64,000 nucleotides of DNA from Beta vulgaris subsp. vulgaris (GCF_026745355.1 NC_079205.1:69283-133282); one strand, 5' to 3'. Shown: positions 1 to 15,700, counted from the stretch's first letter. Translations and numbers: made by a program. The notes: generated from the letters alone by a model not told the origin.

Positions 1-708
1 AATAATAATGATGTTGCACTTATCAAGGAACAGAGATAGCACATACTAGTGTATATTACCACTTTCTTTGAAAGATAGCATATAAACTCATTATATCATA
101 GCCATTTTATGATGTGCAGGTATGGATTAAGTATTTTATATGCACATACTAGTGTATATTACCACTTTCTATTGATATTCAATTTTATGATGTGCAGGTA
201 TGGATTAAGTGCATATAAATTCATTATATCATAAGCCTGAATTTCAATAAGGAACACTATTATTTTTAATTAGAGCATTCTCTCCATTCCCACTTCATCA
301 CCTGGGTCCTTTTTAATCTCTCCCCATGTTTCCCTTGTTTTAGGATGAAGTACAAGATAGAGGAAGCATCGATCAAATCATAGAGGTATTCTATTTCACA
401 AAGTTTGATATTAGTCACATACAACAGAAATGGCGACACTTTATAAGCCCCTTATCCTCAGTGAGAAGAGAAAATGTCAGAAGAGAATGATGCTGCAGGA
501 ACACCTAAAATCAAACAAAAAAAAGATGGGAGCCTCCCCCCCCCCCCCCCAAAAAAAAAAAAAAAAAAAACTCTTTGAAAAAAAAAATTGAATATCAATA
601 GAGCTTGACGCTGCGTGCTCAATGAACAGCAGGTTTCACAATAGAATAGGTAAGCACATGATACCACAAAAAGCTGATAACAAGAAGAAATGAAGAGTAG
701 AGCAAAAC
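1..708 (-). other. PEX5 intron sequence (partial) with a local duplication and a C/A homopolymer
   Basis: The last PEX5 exon seen ends at 709 with a GT donor at 708-707, so this stretch is intronic. Bases 38-240 contain two imperfect copies of a unit of roughly 80-100 bp: GCACATACTAGTGTATATTA occurs twice, and TTTTATGATGTGCAGGTATG occurs twice. A run of C followed by A lies at about 537-570. I see no coding signal here, and the final PEX5 exon is absent. Confidence 0.7.
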
Positions 709-3700
709 CTGGTTGGCATAGCTTATACCCATGTTTGCCCATGCTCGGACATAATTAGGCTTCAGATCCAGGGCCTGGTAGACAAACAATAAATTAAATA
801 TTAAAAATAATCGAGGTAGAAGAGTGAAGTGTGAATCTTCCTTCACCTCAGAGAAAAGTCAATCAAGAATGAAGCAAGAATGAAGGAGCTAAAAGTAATT
901 TATGGGAGGCAGAATCATGATAGACATAACCACTCCTTCCAGTGAACTAAAACCACAAAATTAAAATACCCAAAACTAACACTTCAGAACCTAATCCCCT
1001 CTGGATTTAAAATTCGGGAACCAAGGTCAATACATATATTCACCAATAAAACTTTCTTTGGTCCCACTCCCTCTTACCAAACACAAATATATAAGAACTA
1101 CCGCAATTCATTTCCACTGTTAGTTATAAATTACCAGACATCCATACAGAAAATATAACCTCTATGGAGTTTGCCCGAGAAAGGCACGGGATATTAACTT
1201 CCAAAAATTGCAGTATATATCTCCCTGGTCTTAAAAACCTTAAGACTTGCTTCAGGGAATTGCTACATGATGTAAGGCACTCTTAGATTTACCTATTAAT
1301 TTGCTGAAAACAGGACAGATCATATCAACTTCTATAGCATTGCAAAAAATGTCATAGAATCTTTTAATATATGACTGTTGCTTGAAGTGAAAGCTATGTC
1401 ATCACATATAAACTAATAAAAGCCAATACTAAAAAGTTATCGTAGGAAGAAAAGTGACCCACAAATATAGGCAATTTCTCGATGTTGTGCGTAACATAAA
1501 TTTTACATAGTTTAGGTGCCTGACTATTTAACTACAGACAAAATCATTTTCAGAGTGCATCATTCTGAATTGCAAGTGCATACATTTTTTCAAGCTTGAC
1601 TATTTTTAAAAAGTTGAAACACTTAAGCAGAAAAAAAATGCACCTTAAGCACAGAAATTATGAATGTGAGCCATCATTCTCATCAGAACTTTTAAACAAG
1701 ATCTGACATGCTTTAAACGAGAAAGGTAAAAAGGCTTCATTTGTAACCTTTTCAACAAGATCCGCATCTACTTTTTCTTCAATAATAAAAACGAGGGGCT
1801 CTTTATTTTTAAGTTAAATTGGTCAAAGAAAAAAAGAGTACATAAATTGAAGAACATAAAAATATATATATTTTTTAAAAAAAGACACATATCTAGGGTG
1901 CACTATTTTCACCTTGATAAAGTAAGTTCAAATAAGCTCCTAATAAGTTGAAATCATTTTAGTTCAACAAAGTTGCACATATATGAGTACGCAGAAGAAA
2001 AAACATTCGCTCATGACTCCAATTGAAATCTCAGCAGATAAACCCCTTGGACTTCTCCTTTTTTTTTTGTGGGGATGGGGGTGGGAGGTGGGGGGAGGGG
2101 GCCAGAAGGTGAATCCCCACCTGATGAGCTCTAATTGGGGGTTTGACCCCACAACCCTCAAGGTCATCACAAACATCCCTTACGATTGGACTAAGCTGTG
2201 TTACTCATAATTGAGTACCCACGTCGGACATAGTTAAGTGTCTAAGTGTATGACTTATCTATTTTCTAAAGACTATCCATGATATTGGCCCAAAATGAAG
2301 TGTTAAAGTCCACATCTATTCCCGAGTGTCAAGGATCGTCTCCGGTACTTGAGGAAATGAAGAGTTTGAGTAAGATAGGCACTAAGTACAGTAAAACATG
2401 TGCCTTTTCATTGTTATTTCAGATTTTTTTTTTATACGGGTGCCATAAATTGAAGATTGAACCTACCTGCTGATAAGCTTCTATTGCTTCTGCACTCTGA
2501 ACACTATTAGCTTGTGTGGCACCAAGTTTATTCCAAAGAGAGTAATCATGTGGTTTTAGTTTTATGGCTGTCTTGAATGAATCAATGGCATTGTCGTATT
2601 CCCTCGATAAGTTATAAAGGACTCCCAATACAATATGGACATCAGCATCCTCAGGTGATATCTGCGCAGCCTCATTGAATATCCTTGCCACCTGCATTCC
2701 ATGGTGCTGACAGGTCATAAAGTGTGAATATAAACAATTTAAATTGCCGAAAGAAGACAATATTATAATCTTCTTAGAAATGGTGAAAGATAAGAAGTAA
2801 ACAAAGAAACATCTTAAACTATTAACTGCTCTCTTCCCTCACCCTAGATAGAGGAAAGAAAACACAAAAGAGCACTCATAAGAAAGAGACTCTACACAAA
2901 CAGGTGGCTTTCTTTCTATAGTTGGTTAATTATGCTATCAACTGTCCCAGAAAGGCTAACAGAACAAGATAAAAAGCAAATAAGATAGTTTGTATTTAGA
3001 CTGAAAGCAATCCCAATAAAATTCTCACATTCAAGAGGTGAGAACTCTCCCAACAGCTACTTCTCTGTCCAAAAATTCTCAATACCATTCCTACTGACCT
3101 CAGCCTTCTATTTATTACATGATCCTACCACTTACTACTATCAACCTGTCATACAGTATATTTGACAGAGAATATTCTAGGGAATAATAGAAAAACAGAA
3201 TTGCCAGGACTGCTCAGTAAAAGACTCTATTGTTTGGTTTGTTGCTCATTCCCCATCATCCCTTGTTTCTTCCTTCTCTTGTAAGTTATCAGAATAGGAG
3301 TATTAGGCTGATTCATTGCAAAATATAAAAAAATGTTCTTAGTTCATGGCTTTTATAACAGAAAGCGGCTCAATTTAGAATGTAAAATGGTTAATGCTGT
3401 GTTTTTTAGCCTAAAGGGTCTAATTTAGCTTGTTGCATCTACTGACATTATAATTCACAGAAGGATCCACATGGTTTTACACTTTTACCATCGTTCTTAA
3501 AGCGTGGATTGCGTGTTGTGTTTTTCTTGTCACTTAAATTCAGGTCTTCTGGGTATCTAAGTTGTTTAGTTTGACCATTGGGTTGGTAATAGCCTAATAG
3601 GCTTATTAATATTTTAATTTTAAATTTCAACTAAGGTCAGAATTCCGGAGGTAATTACAGTTTTGTAAGCGATTTGAAAATAGCAAAAACCATCTTTTCA

Positions 3701-6700
3701 AGCATGTTTACTTCAAAGGTATTCTCAGGCCCGATTAACCTATTTTCTTGTTGCATGTGTGCTTCAAGAGAACTATATGACTTGGACTTCTTAAGTATTC
3801 TCTCTTTTCATCTTTCCACCTTCAGCAACATTTGTATTACAAATCTAGGATTCAAAAAGCGTGCATATAAAAACGCAAGTCCAGACACGCCTACAATGAC
3901 TCCGCAAGACACATAGCATGGTGGCCTTGCTGCTTTTTGCAAGGAAGTAAGCCTGAGTGGAAATCAAAGAAAGAGATCGAAAAAATTCAATTAATGTTTA
4001 GTATACACAATCGAGCAAACACCTCAATTAATGGCCTGAACCATATTCAAATTCAACTGCAAATTTAAATCCTCAACAGGGAAAAAATAACCCCATTTGT
4101 GAATCGGGGTTATTTTCTAAATGAGTTTTCCATTTCAAGTGTTCTGTTGAGTTTGTAAGTTGTAAATTTTGTAATTGGGCTTGAAATCCCACCATCATCC
4201 TTTTTCTACTTTTTTTTGTTAGTTTAATTTCAGATAAAATGTTAAGTTTAGATTTGAAATTCTATTAAATCCCAGACAATATAATGGAATTGAAATCCTG
4301 GATTTCAATATTTTAGTGTTTTCAAAACACTAGATTTGAAATTGACATTTGACATTTCAAATTGACACTAAATTTCATTATTTGAAATGAAATACATGTT
4401 TCCGAAAACCTAGTAGCACGAGTACTCCATCTAGGTCACATACCCGATACATATCCATTATGTACCCATTCCTAAAATTTTGAGATCTCGCCGTTTTTCG
4501 GCCATGTAACCGAACCTGTACCCATATCCGTCTCCGTGCAACCGCCAAAAACTACCTTAGGCCATTAGGGGCTACAAGGTTTCAGGTCGAGTTCAGGTTT
4601 GGTCTATGGTGTTTGGGTTGGGTCGCACGTGAAGTCAAGCTTATTTCAATTCGTTGAAGAATATGTCCTAGTTGTCTTAGGATTCTAAATAACTTAAAAT
4701 TTATGTGTTATTAGGTATTTTTCAAATAATTCAATTTATAATTGAACTCTTAGAGTCATAGAAGTCTTCTAAGAGTAGAAGTCTAATCATGTTAGAAATC
4801 TATCCTTGTTAGATATTAGAACTTTAAAGTTGTTAGGAATCTAATATTGTTAGAAGTCTTTTGCTTGGAGGGTTCCTACTAGTAGAATAAGTTTTACTTG
4901 CTTTAAGCTTATTAGGAGTCTTAGGTGTAAGTATTCTTCACGGTTTAGCAATCCTAGGACCGTGGATCAGGATTGTTTTAAGCGTTTGTTTAGCATTAGT
5001 TTCCAATTCCTATTTGTTAAGAGATTTTGTAATGCCCATTTAAAAGGCATGCTACTCATGAATAAGATCAGCTGTTTGAGTTGATTAATTATTGTTAAGC
5101 GTTTGTTTAGCATTAGTTTCCAATTCCTATTTGTTAAGAGATTTTGTAATGCCCATTTAAAAGGCATGCTTCTCATGAATAAGATCAGCTTTTTAAGTTG
5201 ATTAATTACTGTTAAGTGCGGCTTGCTGAGGTTATTGCGGAAAATACACTTACAATTTGTGTGAATCTGCTAGTCCAATTAGAGAGGGAATTTCTTAGGC
5301 CTTGTTTAGTAAAGGTTAGGGGCAAAATTAGAGGTTTGAACTCATATTAGAGAATTCGACTAGTCAATCCTCTAATTTGATTGTTTGGCAAAGAGAGGTT
5401 TCAATTAGCTGATTGGGTCCAAAAAGCTCTTTTTGAAAAGGGGGGATTAGAGGTTTGGGAACGAGTGGGTCAATCACATTTATGTCCTAAAGTTGTTGAA
5501 AATCAACTAATACAATCAGCTATCCGCTAATTTCGAATCCAATCAAGTATAAACATCTGGTCAACTAAGGTTAATAAGTTCAATTTATACAAATTCTGGT
5601 GAAAAGAATGCACTTTAAGACATCTATTACATCTAAAGCACCTCCAAACATATCAAATATCCTTTTATGAAAGCGTGATTTAAGTGATTGACCTAATAAT
5701 GTCCACACACTATGCATTTTCATCCATTTTATTCGGTATCCTATTCGCACATGATTTTTTGTTCAAATCTTTAGCTAAGGTTTTTGTCATTTTAGTTTAT
5801 AACTCTGTTTCTTTATGCTCTTTAGGAATATGTCCAATCTCCAATGTACACCTTTGACCATTAATAACTTTGAGTACATATTATTAATAATCAGAAAAAT
5901 GTTAGATGCTCTAATAATACACATTAAGATAAATTTATCATGATCTCATTTGGTAACTGTAGAGACCTTTAATAATGTTGATTATGTATTAGTAATAATC
6001 ACAATATTAGATATTTATAAAAAGGGTTTTCATATTTTGCCACTAAGTTGAATCAGTATCGCAATCTAAAGGTAGAAATTTGAGTTTTTCTAAATATCTG
6101 AAACAACGAACTAAAAAAAGAGGATGACGTTATCAATACCACTGCAAAATAATTAACATGTATTCTTTGTATTAATTTAGGCATGTAGGTTGCTATGGAT
6201 ATCTCCATGGCAATGGAGAATTATGTACTCCCTCTGTTTTTTTTAATGATTACACTTTGAGTTTTGACATTGTTCACAAATTTATTTTTGACTATCATTT
6301 GTGATTAATGGGTAAGGAAAAATATAATCATGTTAGATCTTGTTTAATTAGTCTCGATATGTACTTTTGGAATAAAACTTTTTATAATTTTTACAAATGC
6401 AAGTTTAGAGATATATTGTGTTCAAACATTTATATTGGCAAGCGTGAGAAGGTAAAGTCCAAACACATTATTTTTGACATGATCCCACTATTTTTATATT
6501 AGTAATCTTACACCCCTTTGGCCCACACTCCATTTCTATCAATAAAAACGGTTTCTTTCATCAAATGATAGCGAGTGATTTTTTTTTCACCAAACACCCC
6601 TGCACTTTTCAACCCATTTTCTCCCTCTTCCTCTAGGACTCGATTCTCTCAACCCCTTCCACCATCAGCCTTCACTTTGATCTGGGCCCAAACCCTCCTA

Positions 6701-9700
6701 TGAAAATACCTCCCTAGCAGCAGCTTCCTCCACTCTAACCACAATTACCGGCTCGTAATCCTTTCTGTTTCTTCACCCTAGCCACAACCACCACAATCCT
6801 AGAAAATTCTCCTCTATAAAACCACCATCCACAACCACCACCATTCGAGCTTCAACGAAGGAGCCCTAAACACCGGCCACCCCTCCATACAGCCCCCTCC
6901 CCTTCCAGCCACCATAATCCATGCACCAATGACCACGCGCACTGACCACCACAACCCCTCTCCTCTCTCAACAGCACCACAAATCTCTCTTTCCACTCTC
7001 CTCCCACTTCTATATTATCCATCATCTCTGCTCGCGCTCTCTTTCTCACTGAAGCAAAGCACACAAACACCAATTCATCTCCATGGTTGAAATCATGTTA
7101 ACGTCATCCACTCCCTCCTCTCCTTGTAGATTTCCATTTTCATCACACTCATCATTTTTCTCTCCTCCTGTATGTAAATGGTGTCTGCTATTTCCTCGAT
7201 TTTCTCAATTAAGCGGAACAACTTGCTTGTCTTATCTACTATGCTCAAATTTTCATCTTTTGCTATCTAGGTCTTTATATGTGCTTTATACATTTTCTTC
7301 TATAATTTCAGGTGTTCTCCCATAATTCCCTAAGTCGAAATTCTGCTGAATTGTAATATCTTGTGTTTACCACATTGTTGCTGCTGGTTTCCTCAAATTG
7401 TAGCTTTTATTTGCCCTATTGCTCAATTTTCATATTCATGAAAAATTAGTGCTTTCAAAGTTGAACGACAGTATAAAGCATTACTGGTGTTCTTTTCTCT
7501 CCGATTTGCATTTCTATCAGTTTAAATTGGAGTTCGTGCTGGTGGTCATGGTGCATTGGGTGGTGGAAGCAGCGGGGCAGTGGTGGTTGATGCACGTGCA
7601 ACGAAAGGATAGAGGGGGTCGAAAAGATAGAGGCGTGGCCGGTTCTGGTATCCGGGGGGAGAGGGCAAGGAGCGGGAGAAAGATGGGCAAGGAAAGTTAC
7701 GGAGGAAGAGTTAGGGTAAATTAAAGATAACTAAAAGAGTTAGGGTTTAGTTACTAATGGAATTAGACTACTGTTAATCATAAGGGTATTCTCATATATT
7801 TGTATACGGTGAATTCCAAAAAGTATAGGGGTATTTGGTGGAAAAAAACATTTAGGCGAATCCTGTTAGGATATCTTTATGTTTAGTAGGATATCTTTTG
7901 TGAATATCTTTGTGTATATCTTTGGTTAGGAGTTTTGGCAAGTTAGGTTTTGTTGTATGCCTATATATATATGATTAAGGGTAAAGGCTCGGCAAGCCGT
8001 TTTCTCCTAATTATTCCTGTAAGTTTAACATGGTATCTAGAGCCCTCTAAATTAGAGAATTCTTTGAACCCTTTCACGTTTCTTTTCCAGATTTTTTTTT
8101 TCAAACACAAACCATAACCTTTCTTGTTTCTTCATTCAAGGCGTGACCTTGTTATTTCTTTGTTCCTGGCTATTGCTTCCGCTTTGTTTCTGTTAATTGA
8201 TTCTTAAGGAGTGATGATTGGTGGTGGTGATAAGACTCCAACGGGGTCTAAGTATGAACCTTTTTCTGTGTACTATTTGCATCCGAGTGAGGGCACTGGT
8301 GCGATGATTAGTCCTATCCTGCTTAAAGGAGATAATTATGAGTGGTCACGTTCTTTGCGCAATAATCTTCATGCTAAGAACAAACTCAGGCTTAATTGAT
8401 GGGACTATAAAGGTGCGGATGCTAAGTCTCCAGATTATGATCAATGGGGTATTGTTAACTCCATGATCGTTGCTTGGATTGTGAATACCTTGGACGTCTC
8501 GGTGCATTCTACTATTCGTTTTTCCGACCAAGTCAAATCTTTGTGGGATGATCTACGTGATAGATATTCCCTTGGCAATGGTCCTCGTATTATTGAGTTG
8601 AAGGCTCAAATTGTGGATTGCAAGCAACGCGGTCGGCCGGTGGCAGTATACTTTGGTGAATTAAGAAAGCTACAAGATGAATTGGCTAGCTATTGTAAGT
8701 TGCCTAAATGTACGTGTGATGCTACTTCTGAATATGCTAAGATTGTTGAAAGTGAATTGCTTCATCAATTTTGTATTGGTCTAGAGTACTCTAGACCCAA
8801 AGAAGTTTGGTAGTGTCGTGTCGACCCTCCTTATGATGGACCCGGTTCCTTCTCTTAATGTGACCTATGCTAAGGTTGTATCTGATGAACGAAAGCAAAC
8901 CGTTTCCAATGATCAAGACACGCGTTCTGAAAGTGTTGTTGGGTTTGGGGCGTCGGGGTTGGCTCACGACAGGTCTGCCCATCAAAATGGTGATGATGCT
9001 AGAGTGTGTGACCATTGTGGTCGTAAGGGGCACAAGAAGGAGCATTGTTTCGAACTCCATGGTTGGCCTGAGTGGTCTTCTGGCGGGCGTGGTGGTAACC
9101 GTGGTGGTCGGAGTAGTCATGGTGGTGCACGAGGGGGTCGTGGTGGTCGTCATTCAAGTGGTGGTGGTCGTGGGTTTGCGGCAAACATGAGCAGCAGCCA
9201 CGGCAATTAGGTGGGCCTGAGATTAGTGAGGGTGATTGTCAAAGTGCTCCTACACTCATTGATAAATGCAATTAAGGGAGGAAAAACCCCTACTCCTTCC
9301 ACTGACCAAACATCCCATGGTATGTATGATTCTAATGAGTGGATTATTGATACCGGAGCGTCCAATCATATGTTGGGTGGTTTAAATTTGTTTTATGATT
9401 TGTGTGACATTTTTTCTCCGGTTGGATTGCCTAACGGAAAGAGTACTACGGCCACTAAAGAAGGAAAAATAAAATTGAGTGATGGTTTAATATTAGAAGA
9501 TGTTTATTTGTTCCAGAATTACATTGTAACTTATTGTCAGTGTCTGAAATATTAGCAAAACATAAATATATTGATCTTTTCACTAACAAGCTATGTACTA
9601 TTCAGGACCGCACTTTGAAGAACCTGATTGGAGCGGTGGTGCAGTATGATGGGGTCTATCTCTTCCTACCGGTTCGTGCTCGTAATTTTCAAGTCAATTA

Positions 9701-12700
9701 TGTGGTTGTTCCAGATGCAAGTATGTTATGGCATAGACGTTTAGGTCATCCTTTAATGAAAGTGGTTTCTTCTTTACCTGGAGTAGCTAGTAGTAGTATG
9801 AATAAAAAGTGTGGTGTGTTTGATTGTCATATTTGTTTTATGGGTAAACAACCCCGAAACTCTTTTCCTTTAAGTATGAACAAAGCATCTGGTTTGTTTG
9901 ATTTGATACATTGTGATATTTGGGGTCCCAATAAAGTTTCATCTAAAATATCATTTACTACAATATTTTCTATAATCTTTTCCATAAAATATCTTTTAGA
10001 AACCTAATTGTTTTCGGTTACGTAGTACTCTCTGAACACTAAACACAAACCCCCTAACCTATAACTCCAAACTTCACGCCTCACCCTCATAATTTCACGG
10101 CCAACATACTAATCACACGGCACAACTTCGTGACTCCTAATTCTATCGCCTAACCTCCTAAGTCTACCCCATCATACATCTAATCATCATCACTACACAA
10201 ACAAGGATCCACGCCACATCACCCTAGCACGAAAACACTACACCTATTTACTACTATAAACTAATATCCATCTTCTAATCTAATATCATCAATGCTCCAC
10301 ATGATTCATAATATAGATTGTTATTCCTGCGACTGTAAGTATTGTATTTCCTCCATATCGAATTAGATGGAATACTTTCTTAAAAAGCATGTTTCAAGTT
10401 AGATGGAGCACTTTTTTCTCTCCTTATATGGTAACTTTTAGGCTGTAAAAATGACCATATTACCCTTACTTAAAACAATTAACTTAATATTTCTCGTAAC
10501 TACTCCATAATATCTTCCACTCACCACCCTTCTTCCCACGGCCCACGAAAGAAGAGAAGCCGCTAAGAAGGCTTCGCTCGCTCTCTCTAAAGCTCATTTA
10601 GTAGAAAGCAAGTAAAGTGCATAAGCTCCTTTAGAGAGCCCGCGGCCATCCGCCACCCCACCTTCCTCTTCCTCCTCCCTCTATTTCCTTACCCCGCCAT
10701 CAACCTCCAACCGAAACCCATTCCCCCATCAAACACATCTCCTCCTCTTCCAACGCTTCTTACTTCGTCACTTCCCCTTCCTCCAGTAAACCTTTCATCA
10801 GGTGATGTCCCTCTCTCATTTCATCCACGGTATCAAAATCTCCAACCCTTGCTTTCTCTCTGATACCCAAAACCACGACAACCATCACCATCCACCTTTG
10901 ATCTCCGGCCACGTCCAACAACCACGACCACCATCACCATCCAACTTCGAGCTCCTTAATCCTTAAACCCTAAAGAAATATACCACAAATCATCATTTGG
11001 TCCACCTTCGATCTCCGAAATCATCACCATCTACGAAATTATACCACAAATCGTCAAACCTAGCCGAATTCCACCTTTGCAGCACCTCTCTCGCAGCCTT
11101 GCCTCCGTCATTAGCTTCGGAGATGATGATCGCATGATGATGAAGGCGTCGGAGATGTTGTTGTTGGTCGAAGATGACGAAGAATGCGGCCTAAAGACAA
11201 CATTGAATGCGGCCAGATCTGAAGAGAAAGTGGGAGAAGAGGAGAGAGAGCGTGTGTTGGTTTTTTGGGGTTGACGTCACCGGAGAGAGAGGGAGTAGTG
11301 ATTAGGAGAGAGAGAGTGTTCGTTTTTTTATAATGGTGGTGTCCTCGAGGTTAGTATTTGTGTTAGACTGTTTCCAACCTCTTTGGCCCTAATGTCTTTT
11401 TCATAATTAACTTAATCACATGTCTCTCTCCTTATTAATCTTTCACTTAGAAAAATTGTCTCGGAATCCGTGATTCAAAAAGTGTTCCATCTAATTTGAT
11501 ACGAAGGAAGTAGCTCCCTCTAATATTTTAGACATAATTTTTTTATGTCTGATTGCAATATGTATCACCTTGTGTATTATGATTGCTAAATCACATGTCA
11601 CTAAAAAAGTAATCTTTTATGTGTTTCATAAACCAACCTACACTTTGCACCAAAAAAATTAAAAATAAACCAACATACACTAATTTTTTTTAGGGTGTTA
11701 GAAAAATATTATGTGGCTGTTCTTTTACATAAAACTTGCTATGAATCGTATTAAGTAGTAGCCACCAATGGGAAAACATAGTTCCTGACGTGTTCGTACT
11801 TCGTACCCTCACTCCCAAACTCAATTTTTGGTTCATTGACCATTCATGGAGTTATGAGGGAGATATCTACATTGGATAAGTCCTAAAGATGTCTCTAAGT
11901 TTCATAAATATTCAATTAGGTTTATGAATCTTCCTTTACCATTTGTTAGCGACTTCGAAAATGTTTTTATAAGACCTTAACAATGGGATAGTCAAATACG
12001 CACTCACACCGCGTAAACAAAATAAAATCACGCCTACAGAACCTTAATCAAACCCTACTTGATCAATACTCTAATATACCACCATTGAAACACCACCTAC
12101 GGCCAAAAAAAGAAAAAAGAGTTATGGAGGAAAATAGTGAAAAGGGGTCATAAAAGGTATTTTAATAGTTGTAATTTAAGGTAAATGAGAAATAGGGATT
12201 AATGAAGGTTTAGCAGCGAAAGTCAAGATTAATAACTAATGATATCATGATCGTTAGCCATTAAGGGCATATGGCGAATATTAAAAAAATTTAAGGGGTA
12301 TATGGTGAATTTTGAAAGGCTGGAGTATTTGGTAAAAAAAATAACCAAGTGGTATTTGGTGAAAAATCCGAAAATTAAAATAAAACCGAATACAATAATG
12401 TGTTGAAACTTAATTACGGATTGAAGATAAATTCAAACATGTAGTGGAAAGATAATAATAATACCCTTATGTTTCTTTTATAGTTGTTCCACTTTGACTT
12501 TTACGCTTGTTGAAACCACAAATGTAAATTGGAAAATTTTGATATCATGGAGATATATATTGAGACAAATCAGACAAAATTTTACATGATAATATTTGTT
12601 TTCTTATATCAGTAGGAGCATAAGGTCAACGTCTGTTGCGTTAATAGTGCAACATCAAAGTGGAACAACTAAATGAAAATGAAGGGAGTAATAAATTATT

Positions 12701-15700
12701 GATTTTATGAAAATTGGTACTTTTTTTTTTAGGGGATGAAAATGTACTTTTTACTATTCCAATGGGTGTCCATAATATCCAGGTCGGGTCTATTTTGATT
12801 CAGACGAATTTGAAATCAGGTGAGTTTCGGTAAAGTTAGTTTCTATCAAGTCAGGTCATATCAAGCTACAGGTTCATTTTCGGGTCCAAAGGTCTGAGGT
12901 GACTTTTGGGGTTACTAGACACTTTCCCCCTATCCAATATATTTCATATGTACACAAGAGACAAAGACTCATTTCACTGACACTAGCTATTTTCAACACA
13001 AATCAAAGAGTGGTACAGCAGCAGGATTTCTAGCAAAGCTTCAGTAAGCTGACAAATGATATAAGCCACAAACCTTGGTGCGCCAAATGAAGAACACCTC
13101 ATTAAACAATAGATGTGAAGTTCGCGGATGATGACACTTACATCAGCATAATAAAGAGAACCAGACAACTCTGCAGGAGAAAGTGTCCCATATTTTGGGT
13201 GATTACGAAGCCACTGATACAGATATTTCAGCGCCGCAGACTGCTCCAATTCTGAAGTTGCAAAGAAGAATTTAGTCCTTAATGTCACTAGACCATTTAA
13301 GGACATAAGAAGGAAAAAGAATACTATTGAAAAGTGTTGCATATGAAAATCATTGACATGTAGACGCCAACGTACAATCCAAAGTTCCCAAATATACAGA
13401 AAAATCAGCAAAGATTAACCCACTAAGCAGATTCTGACATATAATCTCTAAAAGGACGGGAGGAAAGATAGGAGGAAGAACAAGAAGATATGGATCAAAT
13501 TTACCATTTGTATGACTCACTCCAAGAGCAAGAAGCACTTCTAGGTTTGTGGGGTCAACTTCTTGTGCCCTCATCATCGCTGCAATAGCCTGCAACCTCA
13601 TAAATCAGCAATGCTAAGAACCTTTAACTGACAAGTGACATGTAGTTGCCAGTGAAAAAGAAAATCTATAAAGTATGTAATGCACATGCTTCCCCTCCAA
13701 ATAAAAGCAGGAACGGCAATCATCTGCCAAAAGGGTCCACTAAGTATGACAGTCAATGCCACCCAAACTGGAGCACTTCAAACTCAGAAAGCAGATTTCA
13801 TGTTATCATGTACAACATCCATGCAATTCTTTAAAAATGGAATCAATTAATGATCGACGACAACCCAGCTGTAGTAGAAAAACAACTACAACCCAGTATA
13901 AATCCAGCTGAAATGGGGTATGTGAAGATTCAAATGTATGCAGCCTTACCCGTACATGAACCGAAAGTTTTAACATTAATATAACATGATGAACTAGCAC
14001 TGACCTGTTGATCATCATCATTTTCTGCATGAGCTATACCTAATAGCCTCCAACCTTCAGCATTTTCAGGATTTGTCAAGGCTTCAGCCTCTAGAGCAAG
14101 CACTGCTTCACTCAGAAGTCCCTTTCTAAACAGCTCCTGCCCTTCTTTAAAAGGATCAGGATGCCCAACATAGGGATTCATGTCAGAAAATATATAGACA
14201 CCCTTTGAAGAATCTGAATTATGCTTGGCAACAGATTGCTCAGTGAGATACCTGCATTTAATTCAAGAAAGGGGTCAATTACCTTTTTGTGCACAACTCT
14301 AGCCAAAAGTCAATTTATCAGCTCTCCTTTGTTTTTCCTAAAGGTTTTTGAGGAGGTTGCTTTCCTCGGTCAGCTAGACTTACTCATCATAAGCACTGGC
14401 CCAGCTATCCATAGTATCCTCACCAGGTGCACCATCAGCTTGATGCTGAAATTCACCCGCCCAATCTTGAACATTTAATTTGGAGAACTCATCAACCCAT
14501 TTCTCATCAGGCAACAACTCCCGTTTGCTTCCAGTAGTAAATTCATCAGCCCACTTATCACTATGATGAGAGAACTGAAAACACCAGTGAATTAGACACC
14601 AAAAGCTAGAGATGGAACACCAACTCTTATAGGAAGTGATACCGTAAACATTAGTGAAGTCCTTCGAGATTTGGGAAGTTAAATGAAGAATCTCCAAAGT
14701 TAAAAAGTATATCGAAGATAATTTTAAGCTCAAAGTGATAAATTTGATCAAATGAAAGACGAATATAGGGAGGCAAAAAAGGTACTTTTCACGAAGACCA
14801 AAAACCCAGTTCTTTCGCAAATAAATTCTAGAAACAAAGTCATATCACTGAAACGTACAGAAATGGAACCACACTAGCACGGTGACAAGGAGAAGTTCAA
14901 TTCATACGGCAAAGTTAGATGAGAATTGGAACAAAATATTAAATCTTCACTCCCTAGTATTGCATATACTTCAGAAATGTCACACCATATGTTGGACAAC
15001 CGCTTCGACTGACAATATGGAGATGAAAAAAAAGTCGCTATTGATAACCCGTTTCCATATATCTTGCTTGACTACCTGTGTGAGCACCTAAGTATTCAAG
15101 AGGGTTCACCTATGCCAATTACATAATCTCTACCATTGTGCTTCCAAAATCTATTTTTGCTAATACTACCTCTGTTTTATTTTTATCAACACAGTTTGAC
15201 TATGTTTTTCCTTATGGAAAAATCACCTAAGATATTCATAGTGGGCTAGTGGAGTATGCCAATAGTGAAATAGTACAAAGTCTGCAGATCATAACGGAAC
15301 GTAGGAAGTGTTTTGCATGTTTCTGTTCATGAATCCTACTGAGCAATCTATAAAAATAAAATAAAAAATTGTTTGGACAGCATTGCTTTAATGATCTTAA
15401 GGAAACTAGCTATGACCAATCACAAGAGAAAAGACTTTTGCTCATAGTTTAATTGGACAAGTATATTCTATTCATACTACTATTTCACACGGCGGAACCA
15501 TGGAAGGATCCAATCATACCAAGTGATATCTTAATGAGGAATAGAACTACAACTAACAATATAAACTTAATTATGTTTATTTCGCTTCTTTGGAAGCCAC
15601 ACGGTCATACCTTGGTTCCACAAGCAGGAGTTGTTTAGTTTTTGTTGTTTTCTTAGTTTTGGAGCTCGAGCTTCCAGGTTTGTAATAATTAATTAATGGG

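Larger units (their letters stand above)
2692..13141 (-). other. Giant PEX5 intron (about 10.4 kb) filled with mobile DNA
   Basis: The flanking exons encode the TPR segments ending SLYYAD and beginning VARIFNEAAQ. They join in phase 0 through GT at 13141-13140 and AG at 2693-2692. The intron contains a tandem duplication (about 5.0 kb), a Stowaway-like start (6.2 kb), a TIR element (6.6-7.8 kb), a truncated copia element (7.9-9.9 kb), a second TIR element (10.3-11.5 kb) and a MITE (12.5-12.7 kb). The stretch 2.7-4.9 kb is anonymous AT-rich DNA. A fragment that opens AGGCCTTGTTTAGTAAAGG near 5298 resembles the start of a MITE but I could not find its partner. Confidence 0.85.

Noticed and set aside
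1964..2210. Open frames on both strands around the G-rich stretch in the PEX5 intron
   Set aside because: They are created by G/C homopolymers, lack domain similarity and lie inside a well-supported intron.
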